This document shows positions 56,456 to 64,000 of a stretch of 64,000 bases of DNA, piece after piece. Under the pieces are notes generated by a model. It made no database searches. It had not been told where the DNA came from and saw only the letters and a list, made by a program, of their open reading frames with translations. Position 1 is the first letter of the stretch; every line of letters starts with the position of its first letter. Origin of the DNA: Pisolithus tinctorius (lineage: Eukaryota; Basidiomycota; Agaricomycetes; Boletales; Pisolithaceae); NCBI GenBank assembly GCA_024663395.1, contig JANFAH010000076.1:62001-126000 (forward strand), written 5' to 3'. The translations under genes and the position numbers were made by a program.

Positions 56456-59400
56456 ATGGCAGCCAGCAGCGACGGCCGACAACAAAACTTGTTTCAAAAG
56501 GTAAGTGGGATGCTTTCCTGTCGCGTGTTCTGTGCGTAGTTCATTTTCACCCGTAGCTGAAACCACTATGCGTGCCTCTGTTGGAAAAGTCGCAGCTAAC
56601 ACCCGTCAACGTCCCTACCGTCCTTCACTTACTGTCCGATCTCGAGAATACGTTGCATCGCGAATCTGAACGCCAACTATCGACTTCGCTGGCGTCTTAT
56701 GTATTCTATCCCATCTCGACGATACTGCGACGAAATACACTAGCACAAATCCCAGATCGCGTACTAGAGCGAGTGCTCAACATACTCACAGTTCTCTGCG
56801 AATCCTGGTGGTGGGACTGCGAGTTAGAAGTATGGACCCAGCTCTTTATGCTTTCTAGTTCTATACTCGGTAGCCTGGAGGGCAAGGGGAAAGACAAGCT
56901 CAGAAGTGATGAAACCAGGGAAGCTGCCGCGATGTGTTTGCTGGCACTAACGCATGAACGAGACAACTCGGAGCCGCCTCCCGGAGCCGCAGAAGGACTA
57001 TTTTCTGCACGCATAGCATTGCTGCAAGGTCACACTCAATCCGCGAAGTTCATACCTGTTCTCGGCCAGACCATTGATTCCCTCTTAACCACGTCCAAAT
57101 CTCGTCACAGACCCCTTCAGCACGTTTCTCTTCAGCTGTTGGATGTGATAATTAGGGTTTATGCTCCTAACCGCCTCGTGGCGTCAGTGCTACCTGGCGT
57201 CGTTAGCACCATGTCAAGGGTTGTTCTGGGTACACAAGAAAACAAAGGGTGGGCGAACGGTGACATCGTTGCAGGTGCACTGCTCGTCATGCAGAATACG
57301 GTAGCCATATCTATAGGAGACGCAGTGTGTATCGCCGATGGCGCGGTGCGCAGCTTCGTTGTCCTTGAGGACCTGGTGCATCTGAGTTGCTCCCCGAATC
57401 CAACGAAGGATACAACAGGGGCGTCCTACCTCATCACTCGTACGCCTAGTTGGTTACATGCTTCTGCGTCTCAACTGCATATCGCGTTGAATGCCTTGAC
57501 GCCACTGGTTTATCATCCAACGGCCGTGGCTCTAATAGCGCTCGCGAACATGGCGAAAGAGCTCCTCTCGACCACATCTTTGACCCTTCCCCAGTCGCAG
57601 CCACTTCTACTATCCTGGCTACTATCCCTTTCTAACTCATCGTACCCCAGGGTCGCCGACACTGCCTACACGTCTTTGCTGCACGTCCTCACTGGTAGTC
57701 CAGCAAATGTGCGCCAGGTTCTGCTTCAGACTTTGATGCACATATCCAAAGAGTGTATGAACTCCCTGCCGGTTTCTATCGCCTCTCAGGCAGATGCTCG
57801 AATAGGACATATTGCTGGACACGTGGAAGTAATTTGCCGCCTTGCCCTGTCGACGTCTGATATCCCTAAAGATATTGGACTGTCTTCTATCTCTGGTACT
57901 CTGCATTATATCTTGGGGCCTGGTGGAGGTATTGAAAAATGGGGGTGGACTCTTTTGTCGGTTCTCCAATTCAAACCTCCTTCCGTCAGTATCAATCCGG
58001 TCTCCATATCACAACTTCTTTTGGAGGGGAATCCAGATACTATTGAGAGAGTCACATTCCCGGAAGTTACACTGAAGAATGCCATTTCTAGATCGGCAAC
58101 CGACTCCCTTGCGAGCATGTTCCGTGCTCTGGGCCGTGCAAGCGGAGATCACTGCCTATATGCTGTGGAGTGGTTCGTGAAGCTTGGCCTCCACTCCAAA
58201 TCCAGTGCTGCTGCGTCGTCACTGTGGTGCGCGGTTAGACTGCTGGAGGGGGTTAGTGGCATACCTTTAACCAGCGATGGATTACAAAGCCAGGGCGTGA
58301 CGAGCTACAGCAAGCATCTGGAGAAGTTCATCAGGGGCCTAACTCGGGAGGTTGCAGAGCTATGGACTGTGGAGCCTGTGGATCCAAGCACAGCACCGTC
58401 GGAGGTGCGTGAAGGCGACGAGCTTTCCCCCCGAACAGAAGTTGTGAAGGGAGTGAAGGAAATCAGAGTAACCCTCGACATCGTGGAACCACGTCCGCCA
58501 ACGACGCCAACAGCCGACGATCAATTGCTACTGCACCGAGCGTTTTGTCTGCAGCTCCTTGCGCTAGGTGCAGGCATTCTGCAAGCTCGGTTCACGGGGT
58601 TGCTTATCCACGTCATCTATCCTGTCTTACATTCAATAGTATCTCCTAACCATCACTGTTCCCTGAGCGGCATGGCAGCTCTCGCCTTCATTGCAAATGC
58701 TACGTCCTACGCATCGCCGGGAAGCCTTTTACTGTCTCACTTTGATTATGCACTCGACGGAGTGTCGCGTCGTCTCAATCGCAGATGGTTTGACGTGGAC
58801 GCTACGAAGGTTCTGGCGGTCCTAGTGCGCTTGGTTGGCAGTGACATCGTGGAAAAAGCGGGCGACGTTGTAGAGGAATGTTTTGACCGACTTGATGAAT
58901 ATCACGGTTACGAAGTCATCGTAGAAGGCCTGATGGAGGTACTTGGAGAAGTTGTTAAGGCTATCGAAGCGGACGAACCACATGTCCGTGACGAGGTTGC
59001 GGAAGATAACTCGCAAATGGCCCACGATCTCCAACCACTATATGAATGGATCACCCATCGTAATGATCCTCTACTTGATAGCGATCACACGGACTACGGC
59101 CCTGCGCCACGCCGAGCGTGGCGCGATCTCGGACATGACGAAGGTGGACAAGGCGAACCGCAGATCGGTGATGATCAACGCGAGGAAGATCCCGCTGAGC
59201 AAGCGCTGACATCAGTGCAATCTCTCACCAAGCAGATGGTTTCACGTTCGATCCATTTTCTAACCTACGGTTCACCAGTTATCCGCGCACGCATTCTGTC
59301 ACTTCTGACATCTGCAACACCTGTCATGCCTGAATCAGCACTCCTTCCCTCGATCCATCAAGCTTGGCCGTTTATTTTGAACCGCCTTAACGACCAGGAG

Positions 59401-59898
59401 TTGTTTGTTGTCAGTGCAACAGCAGAGCTGATTGAAGCACTGGCCACCCATGTGGGCAGCTTCATGGGTCGCAGAATCTGGGACGACATCTGGCCCCGTT
59501 TTCACGCCATCCTCAAAAAGCTCGAAACTACTGACGGACAAAGCGCTTTGGCTCGGAGAGGTTACGGCGCTGTGGGCACCGACTCGGCCTACACCAACTC
59601 TCACCGGTTGTATCGGTCAATTATTAAAACGATGACCGCCGCCGTGAACGGAGTTTATATGCAAGATGGAGCTGGGTGGGACGTTATCTTGGCTTTTAGG
59701 CGTTTCTTACACCGCGGAGCACATACGGAGCTACAGATGTGGGCGAGGGAATTATACGCGACGCTCAGCAAGGGCAACGAGGATGCCGTATGGCTAGCGC
59801 TTATGGCTACGTCAGGCCGTCTAACGGGCGATGTTGCTTTTTTAAGAGAAGTCAGGTGGGACATCAATGACAATATATTGTTGCTACTGAATGAGTAG
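56456..59898 (+). CDS. TTI1: TTI1, TELO2/Tel2-interacting protein 1
   Basis: HEAT-repeat subunit of the TTT co-chaperone (Tel2-Tti1-Tti2) that stabilises PIK-like kinases such as TOR, ATM and ATR. Two coding exons. Exon 1 (56456-56500) gives MAASSDGRQQNLFQK; a 56-bp intron (56501-56556) follows; exon 2 continues LKPLCVPLLEKSQLTPVNVP and runs to TAG at 59898, in total about 1,128 residues. Family landmarks: YPISTILRRNT, VLTVLCESWWWDCELEVWTQ, a long alpha-solenoid, and the conserved C-terminal part LLPSIHQAWPFILNRLNDQE, FVVSATAELIEALATHVGSF and RRIWDDIWPRFH. It stops 21 bp before the convergent dCMP deaminase stop. Confidence 0.9.
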
Positions 59899-59919
59899 CC
59901 TTTCTGCGTGGCGAGCGAG

Positions 59920-61275
59920 TCACACAATCGTAGTTGGAAAGTGCCGTCGGATGTGTATTCCGGCTTCCTGAAAGAGTCGAGCAGAGTCCTCATCACTGCG
60001 TGAAGGGTCGTAAGTACCCATCGATTAATGCTAAAACGGCACGCTTACACCTTATAACTCAGGTGATAGACTACCTCCTTGACGCCGCTCTGAATGATCT
60101 TTATTGTACATTTCAAGCACGGACATCTGGGGAAAAACAATGGCAGCTGACGAATAAATAGGCGGGCGATAAACTTACGTGTTACAATAAAGAATAGCGT
60201 TCGGCCCTACTCGGTCTCTACCTGCCTCGAGGAGAGCATTTTCCTCAGCGTGCAAACAGAGACAGTCAGTGCCGTTAGCAATTGAAACGCCATTGCAGTG
60301 CGCACAACCGCCTAGATTCATATTAGGAGCATGTATTTCTTATCAATTCTAATCAGTAGCCCGGCTTACCTTCATTGCAATTTTTCACACCACGTGGAGT
60401 GCCGTTGTACCTCCAACCTCGAGTTCGGGGGGCGTATGGCATTAAAGAACGTTAAACACCTACCCGGTGGCTACGATGCGGTTGTCCCGCACTAAGATAG
60501 CTCCAACCCTGCGCTTCATGCAGTTTGAGCGTTGTGATGCTAAATCCGCAAGCGTCTGGGAACGTGGTTAATAAATCCGAAGAAGCACCTAGGGACATTC
60601 CATGCCATGAAGTAGCTGTCCCATCGGGGCCGTAGCCGTTCTGTGCTGAGAACGTTGATGGAGTCGAGGTGGCTATAAAGATCCGGAACTGTCTGAAACG
60701 TGTTGAGAACGTTGACCTTCACAAATGGGCGTATGGCATGAAGTCCCAACGTGCCAAAAACGCGATCGTCATCTTGGCGGACAAATTCCTCCAGTGAAAG
60801 GGGATTTCGGCTATCGCTCGAATCAGATAGGCTGTCCACAGGCTCGGCCGGATCCTCACTCAAAACCGTGGCGACGGTATCGCTGCAATAACGGCGCGTC
60901 CACTTTGATAAGCAGGAAAAAAGGTCTCTTTATGAAGGGACTAATTAGCTCCAATGAGGTCAAGTCCACGGTGACAAAGTTGGACTGCCAGTGTCGGGTA
61001 ACATATTCTAGGAGTTCACCCGGGGTGGCAAACACTGTGCCTGGTGGGGAGCACTGTGCATTACAGACGCCATTGGTTTCCTTGGTTTGGGCGTCTATCT
61101 GAGGCTCTGCACGACGTGGATATCACGTAGTAGCGTTGACGGATACCTATAACTGACCTCGATTTGCGCCGAGTGTTTTGGTTGCAAGGTGCACGGCGAT
61201 GAATCCTTTCGATATTAGGTAGTCCTCAACGACGGACTTGCCTGCGCAGCGAGTGCCTACGATGGCAATGAACAT
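59920..61275 (-). CDS. DCD1: Deoxycytidylate (dCMP) deaminase
   Basis: Converts dCMP to dUMP for thymidylate synthesis. As in yeast Dcd1 there is an N-terminal P-loop region, MFIAIVGTRCAGKSVVEDYL, resembling a nucleoside/CoA-kinase fold. A linker of about 170 residues follows. The C-terminal deaminase core comprises SNCMKRRVGAILVRDNRIVA, TGYNGTPRGVKNCNEGGCAH, zinc motif LHAEENALLEAG, and CPCLKCTIKIIQSGVKEVVY. The protein ends RLFQEAGIHIRRHFPTTIV. Several short introns join in phase; the one after YCNT is about 75 bp. The start at 61275 is fixed by the P-loop motif. Confidence 0.93.
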
Positions 61276-61443
61276 GGATGGAAGACGAGAACCTCAAGAA
61301 GCTACACGATGGTTCTACACCCATGTAGGGTTTGTGTAGTTGCTTGTCAATTGCGAGTACAAACATCCGCTATCGTAATTCCCACACCGAAAATACACAA
61401 GTCGCAGAAAACCCGCATACTTCATAGCTTGATAGGAGTGCGG

Positions 61444-62478
61444 CTAAAGTTTTTGGGTAACTATCCGCTCCTCATTGGAAGTGAGAATCAAACGGCTCTT
61501 CCGTGAAGGCAGCTGAGAAGGTTGAATTTTCGGCTTGGATTCTTTTCTCGCTCGAAACCTTTGCTCCTTCGCTGCTTTGATGTCTTTTGGTATACTGGTA
61601 CGTAGCTGCTTAATATGGGTGGGAATAAGTTGCTGTTGAGATGATTCTGATGACGAAAGCCACGGGGCAACGAGGTCGGGGATACTGTCCAAAATATCCC
61701 TAATTGATGCAAGAATGGGGTGATTCTTCTGCATACAATCAAAAGGCGTTAATGCTAAGGAACAGAGCGATAGATGATACACACGTGAATGCCGATGACC
61801 GCTGCCGTTCGTAAGCCGAGAGCCCGTGCAAGCACTGACTCTGACCCTTTGGGCAAAGGAACTAGTTTGACCTTAGTTGTTGACTCTCCTTTTGCAATAG
61901 AGAGCGAATTATAAGACGCCACTAGATGAGGAATGTGTTCCACCAGTATGGGTGGATTAACGTCGCCAGCACATGCAAAAACAACACCAAGTTCGGAACA
62001 TGGTTCTTGCGAAATGGCGGGCTGTCCGGGAGCATTTACAGTTGTAAGCCTCCGTGCAGATCGAATCAGACGTTCAAGCGCTCGGGTTATTTGATTGATT
62101 CCAATTACCAGTGCCAGACTTGGAGACGCTAGGTCAGCTATTTGAAGAGTGCATTCTTGGTGATGAGGCTCCCCGCCTCCGTCAGGCTGGGGAGTGCTTT
62201 GCGTCGACATGAACGCAGCGCTTGTCCGGACCTTTCCCGAGCGCCGACGAGGTAATGGTTTTAGGCATGTCAGGAGGCGCGCCAGACAAAGGTTTTGCAG
62301 GTTTACCGGGACGGACGGCCTTGGGAAGGTGAGATCAAGGACCGCGTGATGAAAATGAGGCAGACCATTTAACTCGAAAGGGGTTCTCCAACACGCTTTT
62401 AAATGCCGATTTCCGTTCTAACGCAAGGCGGGCCTTGGCGCGGTTCGAGAAGTTATTTTGCACACGGGTGGCAGCCAT
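61444..62478 (-). CDS. POP3: RNase P/MRP subunit POP3 (L7Ae-like)
   Basis: Protein subunit of the nuclear ribonucleases P and MRP, in the L7Ae/L30e fold. Spliced N-terminus: MAATRVQNNFSNRAKARLAL, SAFKSVLENPFRVKWPSVPV, NLQNLCLARLL. Core: QIADLASPSLALVIGINQIT, VVFACAGDVNPPILVEHIPH, KLVPLPKGSESVLARALGLR, TAAVIGI. This is the Pop3/Rpp38-type pattern. A basic C-terminal tail follows (IPKDIKAAKEQRFRARKESK). Introns: about 62324-62368 and one near 61740-61790. The start at 62478 replaces a later ATG (62210) because the upstream exon encodes the conserved KSVLENPFRVKWPSVP. Confidence 0.82.
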
Positions 62479-62975
62479 CTGATAGCAGGTTATCGTTGAG
62501 AGCGCCTACTAATGAGCAAGAATAACTAAGCGCAAGCTCATGCGGTAACTGTACGTAATAAGCGTGACACATCACAGGCGCGCGCCTGCCTGATTGGTCA
62601 GTACTCCTTCCACTCATTCAGTTTGGTCAAACTCAAGATTATCTGGAACCCCGTGAGTCCTCGGATAGTCGGCTTCTATTCTTTGATGCCTGAAACGCAG
62701 TGGTAGCGCTCCTCTCGCATTCTTCAGTGAGACGATGGCATATCGAGGCTCTTCTCTGGCCATGTATTGCAATTCCCGATTATGTACGGCCGTCGATACC
62801 GGTTGTCTTCCCAGTCGCACACTTCAGTCCGTCTCGCCCACTGCTATTTAGGATATCACAGGGCGTTGCATCCCTGCCGTCACTTCGGATATCATCCGAT
62901 AAATTTTCAATCTAGATAAACCTCCCAGAAGGCTACTTCGCCCACTTTCCTTTTCCTATTCACGCGTCCAACGAG
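62479..62975. other. Divergent intergenic region POP3 / amidase
   Basis: 497 bp with only short frames that show no known similarity. No TATA box or TCACGTGA element seen. It most likely contains the two promoters and 5' leaders. Confidence 0.45.
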
Positions 62976-64000
62976 ATGACTCTCAACCACCTAGTTCCAC
63001 GTCTTGCTGTGGCGGCCCGCAAACAGGACGATAGAGAAACGAAATTAAAACCTTTTCGGAATTGGCGCGTCCACGTAGATCATGGTGTCTTGAATGTTAT
63101 GCCGTTCCTCGCCAAGGGACTTTCCGACAGGGACAGGGTCATTCTCCGTTGCGACGCCACAGCGCTTGCAGAGGTCGTCCGGAAAGGAGTATACACTGCA
63201 GTAGATGTTCTAACAGCATTCATCAAGGCTGCAGTAGCCGCACAAGATACAACGAATTGTCTTACGGAAATATGTTTTGAAGATGCCCTCGAAAGAGCTA
63301 GGGAACTCGACGAGCATATGGAGAAGACAGGAAATGTAGTAGGACCTTTGCATGGCGTGCCCGTTTCAATTAAAGATCATATAAAAGTCAAGGGCCTCGA
63401 TACGTCGACCGGGTATACTGGTAAATTTGTTTCTCGGACTACGACATACCTCGACGTTGAATAATGACGCAGCATGGGCTTATAACACGGTTGCCGAAGA
63501 GGACGCCCTGGTGGTTAAAATATTACGCGATGCTGGCGCCATCATCTATGTTAAAACCCAAAACCCCCAAACCCTCTTAGTAAGTACCTAATCGGTTTGT
63601 TTCCATTCTTGGGGATTTATTATTTTCTTTGGTAGTCTTTGGAGACAAATAACAACGTGTTTGGTCGCACATGCAATCCATTCAACAGGAGTTTAACTGC
63701 AGGGGGCAGCAGCGGAGGTGAGGGTGCGTTGATTGCTTGCGGCGGGAGTCCTTTGGGTGTTGGGACAGACATAGGTGGGAGTGTCAGAGTTCCAGCTGCG
63801 CATTGCGGCTTGTATGGTTTGAAAGGTTCTGTGGCTCGTCTACCTCACTCGGGTCTGCTTGGATCATATGACGGATTGGATGCCATCATTGGTTGCGTTG
63901 GGCCTATGGCCACTTCGGCTAGGGATCTTGCATTATTTTGCTCGGTTATGTTGGAGGCCGAACCATGGCTTAGGGAACCTCCCCTCCTTGAGATGCCGTG
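62976..64000 (+). CDS. Amidase-signature hydrolase (FAAH/acetamidase-like), 3' end outside window
   Basis: Amidase-signature family enzyme, N-terminal part only; the gene runs off the end of the window. Residues 1-80 form a helical lead-in (MTLNHLVPRLAVAARKQDDR; ATALAEVVRKGVYTAVDVLT). Catalytic motifs follow: PLHGVPVSIKDHIKVKGLDT (catalytic Lys in SIKD), TAGGSSGGEGALIACGGSPL (cis-Ser in GGSSGG) and GVGTDIGGSVRVPAAHCGLY (nucleophilic Ser in DIGGS). Introns after TGYT and after QTLL join in phase. Fungal relatives are fatty-acid-amide or acetamide hydrolases; the substrate cannot be set from sequence. No signal peptide. Confidence 0.9.

Overview
The window is nuclear DNA of a filamentous basidiomycete, most likely an Agaricomycete. 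The evidence is about 33 densely packed genes on alternating strands, almost all interrupted by 45-60 bp introns, with typical fungal housekeeping content: exo-beta-1,3-glucanase, POM152, a BRCA2/Brh2 homologue, TTI1, and a Mdm1-type sorting nexin. I see no transposon, CRISPR array, virus, rDNA or secondary-metabolite cluster. Gene models were spliced by hand from frame continuity and family landmarks, so each feature gives the genomic span from start codon to stop codon, introns included.

Layout. 0-10 kb: SHE4/UNC-45 (-), TRM6 (+), MDM1-like sorting nexin (-), OAC1-type mitochondrial carrier (+). 10-20 kb: BRCA2/Brh2 (-), a taxilin containing a ubiquitin-like domain (+), UDP-GlcNAc pyrophosphorylase (-), a 1 kb spacer with an unclear fragment, exo-beta-1,3-glucanase (+). 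20-30 kb: mitochondrial processing peptidase alpha (-), tRNA-Cys (-), mitochondrial EF-Ts (-), NAF1 (+), an ACT-domain protein (+), a SAS4-like protein (+), an unknown protein (-), PFA4 palmitoyltransferase (+). 30-40 kb: double-bromodomain RSC4-like subunit (-), F-box protein (-), ALG9 (+), tail-anchored thioredoxin (+), degenerate RNase III/dsRBD protein (-). 40-52 kb: POM152 (+), inorganic pyrophosphatase (-), gamma-tubulin complex GCP4-like (-), TBC Rab-GAP (+), RRP1 (-), 5-hydroxyisourate hydrolase (+). 52-64 kb: UBC12 (-), 2OG-Fe(II) oxygenase (+), a decayed p-aminobenzoate synthase (-), TTI1 (+), dCMP deaminase (-), POP3 (-), and an amidase (+) cut by the window end.

The genes do not form one pathway, though several share themes: RNA processing (TRM6, NAF1, RRP1, POP3), mitochondrial import and translation (MPP alpha, EF-Ts, OAC1), chromatin and genome stability (BRCA2, RSC4-like, SAS4-like, TTI1), and cell-wall or glycan precursors (UAP1, EXG1, ALG9). 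What links them is organisation: very short divergent promoters, convergent genes that nearly touch or overlap, and a recurrent TCACGTGA element just upstream of start codons.

I found no convincing undescribed multi-gene system. The observations most worth following are three hand-inferred GC-AG introns (one next to a 12-nt microexon), a ubiquitin-like domain inside the taxilin coiled coil, a catalytically degenerate RNase III protein, a tail-anchored thioredoxin, a p-aminobenzoate synthase pseudogene, and overlapping stop codons of two convergent genes.
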